Shown here: positions 27,278 through 36,347 of the stretch, piece after piece
Position numbering within the stretch: position 1 is the stretch's first letter
How the letters are laid out: each line of letters begins with the position of its first letter
Assembly: GCF_900110205.1 (NCBI RefSeq)
Contig: NZ_FOCV01000037.1
Coordinates: 1 to 53,958 of the forward strand
DNA from: Rhizobium tibeticum
Lineage (GTDB): Bacteria; Pseudomonadota; Alphaproteobacteria; Rhizobiales; Rhizobiaceae
Direction of reading: 5' to 3'
Length of the DNA: 53,958 bases
Notes under the pieces: model-generated
What the model was told of the DNA's origin: nothing
Seen by the model: the letters and a program-made list of their open reading frames with translations, nothing else
Databases searched by the model: none
Position numbers and translations under genes: made by a program

Positions 27278-27893
27278 GGACTTTACTCCAAAAGTTCATC
27301 TGCTTTGATAACGCTTGGAGGGTCGAATTGTTCAAGGCCCGCTAACAGCGTCGGTAGTGGCAAAACCTTGCGCAGGGGCAAGGCGTGTCTTCATGTCTGA
27401 CAAGTGCATTACGGCCTGCAACGATTTGACTTGAAGGATGGAGCACCGACAATATCGCCGCTTCCGACACCGCATCGCCGACATCGTCGCCCAACGGCCA
27501 GGAAGTCCGGCACGAAGGGTGCAACGTCTCGCGCACGGTCGAGGGGGGCCGCACCAACGCGCACCGCAATCGACTTGTGGCCAAGGCCTTCCTTAATCCG
27601 TATCTCAGAATCTCGCGGAAACGCCCGCATCTTTAATCTCTGCGCTGGTATCGCGCTCCCTCCTCTCAGGCAACCGAAAGGTCGAACGTCTCATCCGACA
27701 CCCCGACAAACAGCCCAATCAGCGGGCGGCTTCGAACTTGTGACCTCCACATTGACAACCTTGAACGAGGGAGCAAGATGATCTGCGTCCGGCGTGCTGG
27801 CCGCACCGTGGCCATCGTTATGCTAACCGCGCTCAAGATCACGCCTCGTGTTTGCCGATGGAACGGCTTCATAAAGGAACAGGCGGATTGACC
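27278..27893. other. Intergenic stretch before the AI-2E-type permease gene
   Basis: Contains a near-consensus EcfG-type promoter for the minus-strand secreted protein (27310-27334). Otherwise only short frames without ribosome binding sites; no gene recognised. Confidence 0.45.
27310..27334 (-). promoter_or_regulatory. Near-consensus EcfG-type promoter for the small secreted protein
   Basis: Minus strand TGAAC-N17-GTT, one mismatch from consensus, 33 bases before the start codon. Confidence 0.4.
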
Positions 27894-29003
27894 ATGGTGC
27901 CACCTAGCCGACTGATTGAACCAGCTCTAGGCATCGGCGCCCTTGTGTTACTGATTGTTGGTTGCACACTTGTGCTTTGGCCATTCGTGTCGGCAATCCT
28001 ATGGGCCGCAGTGATTTGCTTCTCGACCTGGCCAATCTACCGCCAATGCGAACGTGCTGTCGGGGGCTACCGAGCGCCGGCTGCCTTAGCCATGACGATA
28101 TTGGTGGTCTTTGTTGTCGTCGCGCCGCTTGCTATCCTCGTAACGGCGCTCGCCGACGACATAACAACACTAGCCGGGGGGATAACGCGCGTCCTCGAGC
28201 AGGGTCCTTCAGCGCCACCAAATTGGGTGAGAGGCCTGCCGATTGTTGGCGAGAGCGTCTCTGTCTACTGGGAAAGCCTCACTCATGACGCTCCTGCATT
28301 TATCGTCGAGCTCAAAAGGCTGACCGGTCCTGTCACCGATATTGCCCTCGCTGGCGGGGCAGCTTTCGGAGCCGGCCTCCTCGAACTGGGGCTCAGCATA
28401 TTCATCACCTTCTTTTTGTTCCTGCACGGTCGACGCATGATCAGTTTCATGCGTCAGATCAGTGAGCGCGTTGCAGGTCCTCGCGCCAAGACGCTGCTCA
28501 CGATCATCGGCATGACAGTGAAGGGTGTGGTCTACGGAATGATCGGAACGGCCCTTGCGCAAGGCCTGCTAGCCGGCATCGGTTTCTGGATCGCCGGTGT
28601 ACCTCAATCGCTGTTGTTGGGTTGCCTGACCTTTGCACTTTCGTTCGTGCCCGCCGGACCACCGTTCTTGTGGGGACCGGTTGCCCTTTGGTTGATGCTG
28701 CAAGGATCTGTAGGATGGGGCATCTTCATTGCGATCTGGGGCTTGCTTCTTGTCAGCAGCATTGACAATTTCCTTCGGCCGTACCTCCTTAACCAAAACA
28801 GCAACCTACCTGTGCTGCTGGGCCTGTTTGGTCTTCTTGGCGGCGTCTTGGCTTTCGGCCTGATCGGGCTTTTTCTCGGGCCGACCTTGTTGGCGGTTGC
28901 CTATAACCTTTTTCTCGAGTGGGCTGCATCGCAAATTAGCGACCGCATACAATCTGCATCCCCTATACCTGCTACTGACCAGCATTTGGGATCTAGTAGA
29001 TGA
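27894..29003 (+). CDS. AI-2E family transporter (PerM/YdiK-like membrane protein)
   Basis: 369 residues with about eight membrane helices: a pair at the N-terminus (LVLLIVGCTLVLWPFVSAILWAAVICF), a helix near 70-95, a soluble middle, then a dense C-terminal cluster, with the family's GCLTFALSFVPAGPPFLWGP and SSIDNFLRPYLL blocks. The family exports small molecules or ions and includes autoinducer-2 exporters; the substrate is not predictable. AGGCGGA precedes the ATG at 27894; the frame is open to 27852. Confidence 0.85.
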   Translation: MVPPSRLIEPALGIGALVLLIVGCTLVLWPFVSAILWAAVICFSTWPIYRQCERAVGGYRAPAALAMTILVVFVVVAPLAILVTALADDITTLAGGITRVLEQGPSAPPNWVRGLPIVGESVSVYWESLTHDAPAFIVELKRLTGPVTDIALAGGAAFGAGLLELGLSIFITFFLFLHGRRMISFMRQISERVAGPRAKTLLTIIGMTVKGVVYGMIGTALAQGLLAGIGFWIAGVPQSLLLGCLTFALSFVPAGPPFLWGPVALWLMLQGSVGWGIFIAIWGLLLVSSIDNFLRPYLLNQNSNLPVLLGLFGLLGGVLAFGLIGLFLGPTLLAVAYNLFLEWAASQISDRIQSASPIPATDQHLGSSR

Positions 29004-29019
29004 TATCCCTCGCAGTGGT

Positions 29020-29047
29020 GCGGCCTTTGGCGAAGGCCGCGTTTGTC
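29020..29047 (+). terminator. Hairpin downstream of the AI-2E-type gene
   Basis: GCGGCCTT/AAGGCCGC, 8-bp perfect stem, 5-nt loop, followed by GTTTGTC; 17 bases after the stop. The T tract is weak. Confidence 0.5.
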
Positions 29048-29353
29048 GGCGACAGAGCGGATGTCGTTCCAGAGATCGGTCTTGGTTCAAGGCGATCCGC
29101 TCCGCTCATTCAAACCGTCGCCGGTTGAGCTATTTGTCCGTGTGCTCCCCCCAAACACCATCGCCGTTGTTTCACCGGTGTTCTTATCCTCAATACAAGG
29201 GTAGAGGGGCTTGCCCTCATAGGGCCCACATCTCTTTGCGATAACGCCGACGACGAGATTACCCCCGACATCCCAAAGGATACCGATCCCTGCTGAGCAC
29301 GGCCTTGAGCAATCCGACCGCTATACTGACCGGAGAGTCGACAGCGGATTTCC
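29048..29353. other. Intergenic stretch, no gene assigned
   Basis: A minus-strand open frame of about 80 codons without a good start lies at roughly 29.09-29.33 kb; it has no recognisable family or ribosome binding site, so I leave it uncalled. Confidence 0.35.
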
Positions 29354-29476
29354 TCAACCCAAATAACCTGAAAACCAGCCCGCAAACAGCGCTAGAGCCA
29401 CTGCCATCACAACGAGTATCCACACACCCAGACCGCGCTTTGGCGGCTTCCCAGAATAGCGATCAGGATCAGCCAT
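29354..29476 (-). CDS. Small single-pass membrane protein, 40 residues
   Basis: Charged N-terminus (MADPDRYSGKPPKRG) followed by one membrane helix (GVWILVVMAVALALFAGW) and a short tail. GAGG lies 8 bases before the ATG. The positive N-terminal region next to the helix predicts N-in topology. Function unknown; resembles short membrane proteins common in rhizobia. Confidence 0.6.
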   Translation of the reverse strand: MADPDRYSGKPPKRGLGVWILVVMAVALALFAGWFSGYLG

Positions 29477-29857
29477 GGTGCTCGCCTCAAGATAGCTTGG
29501 ACGTAAAGCACAGCGTCAGTCGAGAACGATAGATGAAGGCTCTGCGTCCGGTTAGCGGTTCACTTCGCCTCTCCTTTTATGCGGATAGTGTTCCCAGCAC
29601 CACAGCACGTCGGTAGTGTGTATAGAAAACACGCCTCGTACTCTCGGCGGCGCAGGCCGTCGATTGAAAGGTCGCGTTAGAGAAAGCGTTTCCTGACACG
29701 ATATCCGGTAAACGCATGGCATAACCAATAGTTCTGTCGAAGAGGATTTCGGGTGCGTTCATCAGGGGCCGACAGGGCAATCCGGAGGCGCGAATTCCTC
29801 GATCAGCTCGTGCGTGACATCTCGCGCGCGTGCCACCGACGATCGCTCCAATCAAGG
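29477..29857. other. Intergenic stretch downstream of the oligosaccharide ABC operon
   Basis: No gene recognised between the small membrane protein and the frameshifted ATPase gene. No clear terminator was found for the operon ending at 29858. Confidence 0.4.
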
Positions 29858-30927
29858 TTAGGCGTCCAGCCGTTGTTGTGTCCGTTGGTCGAAGAAATGA
29901 ACGTTGGCCGTTTCGAAAGAAAGCTTCACCCGTTGCTCCGGCACCAGTTCGACACGTTCGCGCACGACCCATGTCAGCTCTTTGCCTTCAAGCTCCACAG
30001 CGACATGGGTTTCCGACCCCGTAGGTTCGACCACCTTGACCACCGCATCCACGCCGTTCTCGCCGCCCAAGGCGATGTCTTCCGGACGAATACCCAACGT
30101 CATTGGACTCTTCGCAGAGTTGGCAGGAGCCCGCGACAGCTTCAGGCGTGAACCGCCCTGCAGCGACAATGCCGGATCACCGGCGTCTTGCAGTGTTCCC
30201 TCAAGAAAGTTCATTGCGGGAGAGCCCAAAAAACCTGCAACAAAGATGTTGCGCGGTCTGTCGTAGAGTTCGAGCGGACTGCCGATCTGTTCGACGCGAC
30301 CACCGTGGAGCACGACGATTTTGTCAGCCATCGTCATGGCTTCGATCTGGTCGTGGGTCACGTAGACGATTGTAGTCTTCAGGCGTTGATGCAGAGCTTT
30401 GATCTCCGCTCTCATCTTCACGCGCAGTTTTGCGTCCAGATTTGAGAGAGGTTCGTCAAAGAGAAACACTTTCGGATCTCGAACGATAGCGCGACCCATT
30501 GCGACGCGCTGTCGCTGTCCGCCTGACAACTGCGCCGGCTTTCGATCGAGGAGGGGCTGCAGTCCCAGAATTGCTGCGGCCTCACCTACCTTTTGCTCGA
30601 TTTCGGGCCGTTTGGCCCCCGCGAGTTCAAGAGCAAATCCCATATTCTGGGCGACCGTCATTTGCGGATACAATGCATAGTTCTGGAAGACCATCGCGAT
30701 ATCGCGATCCTTCGGTTGCAGATTGTTCACCACTCGACCGTCGATGCTAATTTGGCCAGCCGTGATCTCCTCGAGCCCCGCGATCATGCGCAGCAATGTC
30801 GACTTGCCGCAGCCGGAGGGGCCGAGAGAATGGTAAATTCGCCGTCGGCGATCTCGACGTCGACACCATGAATTATGTCCATGGCGCCGAAGGACTTCTT
30901 GACGTTTTTGATGCTCAAGCCAGACAT
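29858..30927 (-). pseudogene. Sugar ABC transporter ATPase (MsmX/UgpC-like), frameshifted at Walker A
   Basis: The N-terminal 33 or so residues (MSGLSIKNVKKSFGAMDIIHGVDVEIADGEFTIL) are in one frame; the rest (GPSGCGKST Walker A, LSGGQ, LFDEP Walker B, HDQIEAMT switch His, and a C-terminal TOBE/OB regulatory region) is in another. At 30823-30829 the sequence reads as if one base is missing: one extra C would give the standard FTILLGPSGCGKST and a 356-residue protein, normal for the family. GAGG precedes the ATG at 30927. It is the last gene of the five-gene operon. A real lesion would leave the importer without its own ATPase unless another MsmX-type ATPase substitutes; a sequencing error is the alternative. 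Confidence 0.88.
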
Positions 30928-30947
30928 TTTGGACCTCGTGATATCCT

Positions 30948-32468
30948 TTAGCGCTTCCTGCGTACGCGCAGGGCCTGATATGGCTTGCGCGGAACCTTGA
31001 CGCCGAAGGCCGCGTCCGGCTTGCCACCCCGGACAATCGCGCCATGGCGTGTGGGATGCGGAACAGGGGCCTCCACTTTCTGAAGCGGTGTGATCGTCAT
31101 CGCCCATGTGTCGATGAGATCGACATCATAGTCGTCGCTGTCGACCGGAAGACCCGAAGACCAGATGACCGGTTGATGCTCGCCGAAATAGATCAGGCGA
31201 AAATGGCCGTCGCCGTCGCGCACGCCAGACACGCGGGACCAAGGCCACTCGCCGACGGGACCGAGTGGCTCGAGGCCGTGCTTCACATCGGCTTCCAGAA
31301 GGTCCCTGAGGAAGCCGATGCGCTTCCATGCTTCGCCATGCAATTCTCCACCCTTGGCCCACCAGATCAGGTCGTCTGGATGGGAATAGGTTTCGCCATG
31401 ACCGGCATAGCCGCCGCGTGCCATCGTGATCCAGAAGCGGTGCACCAGCTCCTGGGCACTGAGATTTCCCCATGACTGCAGGATGTCGCCCTCATATTCC
31501 GGCTCGTCGTTGACAACAGGCTTGCCGTAGGCGTTGCGCCACTCCTGGGTCCGCTTGACGTCAGGGTTTTGAATGCAGGTGTGCGTGACCCATGGCTTGC
31601 GATGATCGAAATTCGCAGTCACGTCGCCATTGTGGATGGAGCGCAGGTGCTGGTAAGGGTCGTTTTCTTCCAGGATGTGGAAATAGCGATCCCACTGCTC
31701 CATCGGCTTCGTATCGATGAGGAAATCATATTCATTGGCAAGCGACCACCAGACGTTGCGGTAGGCGGACAGACGCGCGGCCAGATATTCGACATAGCGG
31801 AAATCCTGTTCGGCCGACATATCCGCATAACCCCACCGGTCGTAAGGGTGGAAGATGATGATATCCGCTTCAATCCCTAGTCCGCAGAGCGCTGCGACCT
31901 GTTTGTCAAAATGCTGGAACATGGCGGGATTCGGTCGGTCAAAGTCTTCCTTGCCATCTGCTCCTCGTTCGAAGCAGGCGTGTAGCGGCTCGTTGACGTT
32001 GTAGGGGTAGTCTTTGGGAAATACGCCCATCCGGATCTTGTTGAAACGAGTCTTCCCAAGCGTCTCGAGAGTTTGCTTTTGCATCTCGAGCGGCTGATGC
32101 GTCCAAGCATAGCAGGTCGTACCGAATGACAGGAATGGGGTCCCGTCCGCATAGGCGAAGTGGAATTTGTTGCGCACGCGGACCGGGCCGTGATTGCCTG
32201 TCGATGGCGCCGTTGCGACCAAGGAGCCAGTCTTTCCGTCGAGTGCAGCAGTCCTGGAACGCGTTACAAACGACCATTCGCCCTCCACGTCGGGCATGAA
32301 GCGCATACGGTACGTCCCGTTGCCGTCATAAAAACCGGGGATCCGCACCTCCCGGCTCTTGTGGGTGAACACGGCATCGAATGCCACGTCGAGATAGGGA
32401 TTCCCGTCGGAGGGTCCATCAAAGGAGGCCTCGAACACGCCCCATTTTTCGACTGTTGCATCAGACAT
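30948..32468 (-). CDS. Cytoplasmic DUF5060/apiosidase-like (DUF4038) glycoside hydrolase
   Basis: 506 residues. Layout: N-terminal beta-sandwich DUF5060 (about 6-85; KWGVFEASFDGPSDGNPY...GTYRMRFMPDVEGEWSF), a TIM barrel of the DUF4038 'apiosidase-like catalytic' type (about 95-395; FGTTCYAWTHQ, HPYDRWGYADM), and a C-terminal beta domain of DUF5605 type (about 410-505). Candidate catalytic acids are E246 in LANEYD and the acidic cluster D321-E326 (NDEPEYEGD). No signal peptide, so it should act on imported glycosides. GAGGAG precedes the ATG at 32468. Its operon shares a promoter box with the D-apiose operons, so I infer release of apiose; other glycosidase activities are possible. Confidence 0.78.
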   Translation of the reverse strand: MSDATVEKWGVFEASFDGPSDGNPYLDVAFDAVFTHKSREVRIPGFYDGNGTYRMRFMPDVEGEWSFVTRSRTAALDGKTGSLVATAPSTGNHGPVRVRNKFHFAYADGTPFLSFGTTCYAWTHQPLEMQKQTLETLGKTRFNKIRMGVFPKDYPYNVNEPLHACFERGADGKEDFDRPNPAMFQHFDKQVAALCGLGIEADIIIFHPYDRWGYADMSAEQDFRYVEYLAARLSAYRNVWWSLANEYDFLIDTKPMEQWDRYFHILEENDPYQHLRSIHNGDVTANFDHRKPWVTHTCIQNPDVKRTQEWRNAYGKPVVNDEPEYEGDILQSWGNLSAQELVHRFWITMARGGYAGHGETYSHPDDLIWWAKGGELHGEAWKRIGFLRDLLEADVKHGLEPLGPVGEWPWSRVSGVRDGDGHFRLIYFGEHQPVIWSSGLPVDSDDYDVDLIDTWAMTITPLQKVEAPVPHPTRHGAIVRGGKPDAAFGVKVPRKPYQALRVRRKR

Positions 32469-32500
32469 AGAATTCTCTCCTCGTGGAATACTCTTTGTCG

Positions 32501-33385
32501 CTAGCCTTTGACAGCACCGGAGGTGAGGCCAGACACGAAGTAGCGTTGGAATATGAGATAGACGATGGTCGCCGGCAGGACGGTCATCACGATGGCCGCA
32601 TTGAGCTGGCCGTAGTTGCTTGAGAACTGCCCCTGAAACGACATCAGACCGAGCGGCAATGTCCACATGTGCTGATCCTGGAGCAGCACCAGCGCCATGG
32701 CGAATTCGTTCCAGGTGGAGACGAAGTCGAGAATGAGCAGTGCGGCAAGGACGGGTAGGCACACCGGCAGAAATATCCGTCTGAAGATGGTGAAGTGGTT
32801 CGCACCGTCAATGAGTGCCGCTTCAGAAAGCTCTTTGGGGATTCCCTTGAAGAAGCCGTGCAGGATGAAAACCTGATACGGAACGCCGAAGGCGATGTAG
32901 GGGAGAATGACCCCTGGGTAGGTGTCGATGAGGCCGAACGAGTTTACCAGGGTAAACAGGGGGGCAAGCATCACCTGAAAGGGGATCATCGTGCCGAACA
33001 CGACAAGAAGCAATAAGGCCTTGCTGACCTTCAGCTTGATCTTGGCAAGGGCATATGCGGCCATCGCGGAAAGCAGGAGCCCAAGCGGCACTTTGATGAC
33101 TGTAATGATGGCGCTGTTGAAGAAGGAGCTTGCGAAGTTGCCGCGGCTCCATGCGGCACTGTAGTTTTCGAACGCGAAGTCGGTCGGTGGCACGAACGCA
33201 CCCGTGCTCGTCACCGCCGCTGGCGTCTTCAAGGATGTGAACACGATGAAGACAAATGGCGCCACCCAGATGAGCGCTACCATGATCAGCGTTATCCAGA
33301 GACCGATCAAAATCGGATCCCGCTTCATTGACGATGGTTCGACCTGGAGCCGCAAGAGGGTCGAGTGAGTTGGGACTGCCGTCAC
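32501..33385 (-). CDS. Sugar ABC transporter permease (MalG-like)
   Basis: 294 residues, six membrane helices, EAA loop SEAALIDGANHFTIFRRIFLPVCLP near the middle. It starts at a GTG overlapping the stop of the MalF-like gene (GTGA); an internal start at MKRDPILIGL is possible. With the 33382-34281 permease it forms the heterodimeric channel of the oligosaccharide importer. Confidence 0.9.
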   Translation of the reverse strand: MTAVPTHSTLLRLQVEPSSMKRDPILIGLWITLIMVALIWVAPFVFIVFTSLKTPAAVTSTGAFVPPTDFAFENYSAAWSRGNFASSFFNSAIITVIKVPLGLLLSAMAAYALAKIKLKVSKALLLLVVFGTMIPFQVMLAPLFTLVNSFGLIDTYPGVILPYIAFGVPYQVFILHGFFKGIPKELSEAALIDGANHFTIFRRIFLPVCLPVLAALLILDFVSTWNEFAMALVLLQDQHMWTLPLGLMSFQGQFSSNYGQLNAAIVMTVLPATIVYLIFQRYFVSGLTSGAVKG

Positions 33386-34281
33386 GATTCAACCTCCTCG
33401 TGCTTTTGGGTCCATCTGAGATAGGGGATGATCACGGTCATGGTGATCAGGAGCAGGACGACGGAAATTGCCGCGCCTCGTCCAAAATCGAAGATCTGCA
33501 TGGCCTGTGTGAACGCCCAGAGTGCCAGCATCTGGGTGGATTGCGCCGGGCCGCCACCCGTCAGACCGTAGACGATGTCGAAGGCCTTCAACGATGAGAT
33601 AATGGAAAGAACAAGAACGATCGTGACCGTCGGGCGCAATGCTGGCAACGTCACATGCTTGAACACCGCAAAACGACCAGCGCCATCGATGCGCGCGGCC
33701 TCCACAAGCGTCTGGGAGACATTCTGCAGGCCTGCCAGGAACAGGACCATCGAGAAGCCGACCGTCTGCCAGAGGTACGCCAGGAAGACGGAGTAAAGGG
33801 CGATATCCTTGTTGCCCAACCAGTCCTTGATCCAGCCCTGCATGCCCCACGACGTGAGCAACTGACTGAAAAGGCCGAAGAACGGATCATACATCCATTT
33901 CCACATGGTGGCGACGGCGATCGGCGCGATGATGACCGGCAGATAGAAGATGGCCCTGAGACTATTGCGGCCAAAAATCTTCTGATTGAGACTGAGGGCC
34001 AGCAGTAGTCCGACCATTGGCGGGAAGATCAGGCTCATCACCGTCCAGATCACAGTGTTTTGGAAGGCGACCCAGAAAACCGGATCTCTCGTGAAAATCG
34101 CCGCATAGTTTGCAAGCCCGACGAATTGCCGATGCGGATCCAGTCCGTTCCATTTTTGGAAGCTCAGGATGACGACATTGAGCATCGGATAAAGGGCGAA
34201 CACGGCATAGATTGCCAATGCCGGCACAAGCAGGATGAGCGCTTGTACGCGCGGATCGTGTGTCGATTGTCGAAGTGACAT
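33382..34281 (-). CDS. Sugar ABC transporter permease (MalF-like)
   Basis: 299 residues, six membrane helices (first: VQALILLVPALAIYAVFALYPMLNVV), with the family's FVGLANYAAIF periplasmic block and an EAA loop (VEAARIDGAGRFAVFKHVTLPALRP). AGGAGGAAAG precedes the ATG. It follows the substrate-binding protein gene by about 90 bases. Confidence 0.9.
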   Translation of the reverse strand: MSLRQSTHDPRVQALILLVPALAIYAVFALYPMLNVVILSFQKWNGLDPHRQFVGLANYAAIFTRDPVFWVAFQNTVIWTVMSLIFPPMVGLLLALSLNQKIFGRNSLRAIFYLPVIIAPIAVATMWKWMYDPFFGLFSQLLTSWGMQGWIKDWLGNKDIALYSVFLAYLWQTVGFSMVLFLAGLQNVSQTLVEAARIDGAGRFAVFKHVTLPALRPTVTIVLVLSIISSLKAFDIVYGLTGGGPAQSTQMLALWAFTQAMQIFDFGRGAAISVVLLLITMTVIIPYLRWTQKHEEVES

Positions 34282-34371
34282 GCTTTCCTCCTGGCAGTGA
34301 GAGCCGCTGCCAGCTTATGAAACGGGCCAGCCGATCGACACGAGGGTCGATCGACTGGCGCCTGGGAGGAA

Positions 34372-35625
34372 TTAGGTTCGGCTTGCGATGAAGCGCTGCA
34401 GCTGCTTGGCCGCGTCAGCAGGTTCAGCGTTGCCGGAGGCGACATCGTTGATGACGCGGAAGTATTCCGTCGTGACATCAAGCGGGAAAGCCTGATCGCC
34501 GTTCATGTAGACCTTGCCGTACTTTTTGAAGATGTCCAGCCATTCTGCCTCGAGCGGCTTCTGGTTGGTATACGCGACGTTCTTGTTGACGGAGGTCGAA
34601 CTGAGTTGACCGAGCAGATCCTGCTGCACCTTGGTGGACAGGAAATAGTCAAGAAACTTCGCCGCTATATCCGGATTCTTGCTCTTGGTGCTGATGTAGT
34701 TGTACTCAGCAAAGCCGTAGAGACGATCGGTATTGGTCGGGAACGGGAAAATGCCGTAGTCGTCGAGATTGGCACCGGAGCCGTTAAGCTGGCTGACCAG
34801 CCAATCGCCTTCGAGCATCATCGCTGCACGACCTGCGGTGAAGAGGCTGTAGGACTGTTTGTTGTCGATGCCCATGAAGGGCTGCAGCGTGTAGTCCTTC
34901 GTCCACTTCGCAAACTCCCCGAACGCTTCCGTTGCGCAGGGTTCCTTCGTCCAGTCCAGCGTCATCGCTTTCAGGGCGTCATGCTTTTCAGCGCCGCATT
35001 TTGTTTCAAGGATAACGTCCATGAGACGCATGACGTGCCAGTTGACCGTTCCGCCGAACGTGAAGGCAGGAATTCCTGCGGCCTTTAGCTTCTCCGCCGC
35101 TGCAAGCAATTCGTCGTAGGTCTTGGGTTCTTCCTTGATGCCAGCCTGCTCAAAAAGCTTCTTGTTGTAGTAGACGGCTTCGCCCTTGAACGTGAAGGGA
35201 GCACCATGCTTGCCGCCGGGATACAGGTCCGCGAAAGCCGCTGCAGACGGCAGCAGTTCGTCGTTCCATTTGTACTCGGTGTAGTACTTGTCGAGCGGCA
35301 GCGACAGACCGGCTTTCACGTACTCGCCGCCAAGGCCAAGGCCCGCCCAGCTGAAGTAAATGTCGGGTCCTTTGTCGGAGCCTGCAGCGACGCGCAAAGC
35401 GGTCTTGTGCTCATCGACGGCGCGCTGGACAATCTCGACATGCGTCCCAGGGTTTGCAGCTTCGAAGTCCGTTGCCACCTTCTTCAGGGCGGTATTGGCA
35501 GCATTGTTGTCGAAGTTGAGCGTCCAGAGCGTGATATCTTCGGCAAGAACCGGCGTTGCAAACAGGGACGCGATGGCTAGTGCAACAATGCTCGCAGACT
35601 TCAACTTCGTAGATAGGGTCAGCAT
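34372..35625 (-). CDS. Oligosaccharide ABC transporter substrate-binding protein (family 1)
   Basis: 417 residues: signal peptide (MLTLSTKLKSASIVALAIASLFATPVLAE), then the MalE-type fold (LWTLNFDNNAANTALKKVATDFEAANPGTHVEI; DIYFSWAGLGLGG; GAPFTFKGEAVYYNKKLFEQAG; MMLEGDWLVSQL). AGAGGAGG precedes the ATG. It is the first gene of the operon with two permeases, a cytoplasmic hydrolase and an ATPase, the usual plan for importing a di- or oligosaccharide and hydrolysing it inside. The ligand is inferred to be an apiose-containing glycoside from the shared promoter box. Confidence 0.9.
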   Translation of the reverse strand: MLTLSTKLKSASIVALAIASLFATPVLAEDITLWTLNFDNNAANTALKKVATDFEAANPGTHVEIVQRAVDEHKTALRVAAGSDKGPDIYFSWAGLGLGGEYVKAGLSLPLDKYYTEYKWNDELLPSAAAFADLYPGGKHGAPFTFKGEAVYYNKKLFEQAGIKEEPKTYDELLAAAEKLKAAGIPAFTFGGTVNWHVMRLMDVILETKCGAEKHDALKAMTLDWTKEPCATEAFGEFAKWTKDYTLQPFMGIDNKQSYSLFTAGRAAMMLEGDWLVSQLNGSGANLDDYGIFPFPTNTDRLYGFAEYNYISTKSKNPDIAAKFLDYFLSTKVQQDLLGQLSSTSVNKNVAYTNQKPLEAEWLDIFKKYGKVYMNGDQAFPLDVTTEYFRVINDVASGNAEPADAAKQLQRFIASRT

Positions 35626-35671
35626 TACCGTCCTCCTCTTGTAAAGCCGGCCCGTTTTTCGCAGATAGTCA

Positions 35672-35683
35672 TTGACATGTCAA
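35672..35683. promoter_or_regulatory. TTGACATGTCAA palindrome with -35-like sequence
   Basis: Perfect 12-bp palindrome that contains TTGACA on the minus strand and directly abuts the CTGGTATGATGAG box (35684-35696). It could be the -35 element of the importer operon promoter. Confidence 0.4.
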
Positions 35684-35696
35684 CTGGTATGATGAG
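35684..35696. promoter_or_regulatory. Shared box CTGGTATGATGAG before the oligosaccharide importer operon
   Basis: One of three near-identical 13-bp boxes, each at the 5' end of one D-apiose-island operon (others at 45520-45532 and 49462-49474). It contains GGTAT, like the GGTATA repeats bound by E. coli NanR. The regulator encoded at 49566 is NanR-like. A CCATCATGG element lies 6 bases further on. Confidence 0.65.
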
Positions 35697-36344
35697 CTAA
35701 CCATCATGGTGTTGTGCGAATTTTGCCATTGCGGCGATCATGATGACGGCCGACGCGGCGCCCGGATCGATGTGACCAATCGCGCGATGCCCCAACCGCG
35801 AAGCTCGTCCCTTGCCCGCTGTCATGCCGCTTGTTGCTTCACAGCCATCGCGGGCAGCCTGTAGGGCAGCGTCGAAACACTCAGCCATGGATGATCCCGA
35901 CCGCCAGGAATCCAGCGCGGCGTCAGCCGCCGGTCTCCAGGCGTCAACCATTGTTTTTTCCCCGAGCTCTGCCTTGCCGCGCTCTTGGATTCCCTGCGCC
36001 ATTGCCGCGAAAGCGCGTAGGAAATCGTCATCGGTCAATGCCTGCTTGTCCCTGGCTGCGGCTCCCGCGCGCATGAAGGCTGTGGCGTATAATGGGCCAG
36101 ATGAAGCGCCAACTGCATTCAAAAACGCCTTTGCTGCGACGTTGAATGCGGGCGTTGGCGCAGTCTGGGCGGCGTCGAGTTCGCCGACGGCCTTTGCCGC
36201 CGCTTGGCAGCCTGCGTCCATGGCAAGTCCGTGATCGCCGTCGCCGATGACACCGTCCAACTCACACAGGTGGTCGCGATTCTTCGCTATATCCTCGGCA
36301 ATCAGGGCAAACAGGTGCTGCAGGTCTTTCGTTGTGATCGTCAT
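35697..36344 (-). CDS. DhaL-type kinase subunit
   Basis: 215 residues: the nucleotide-binding all-helical DhaL domain, with CELDGVIGDGDHGLAMDAG (Mg-ADP-binding Asp cluster), ASSGPLYATAFMRAG, GEKTMVDAW and the C-terminal RASRLGHRAIGHIDPGAASAVIM block. It works with the DhaK-type subunit encoded just upstream to phosphorylate a short keto sugar. GAGG precedes the ATG; 3 bases separate it from the DhaK gene stop. It is the last gene of the D-apiose oxidation operon. Confidence 0.9.
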   Translation of the reverse strand: MTITTKDLQHLFALIAEDIAKNRDHLCELDGVIGDGDHGLAMDAGCQAAAKAVGELDAAQTAPTPAFNVAAKAFLNAVGASSGPLYATAFMRAGAAARDKQALTDDDFLRAFAAMAQGIQERGKAELGEKTMVDAWRPAADAALDSWRSGSSMAECFDAALQAARDGCEATSGMTAGKGRASRLGHRAIGHIDPGAASAVIMIAAMAKFAQHHDG

Positions 36345-36347
36345 TGA

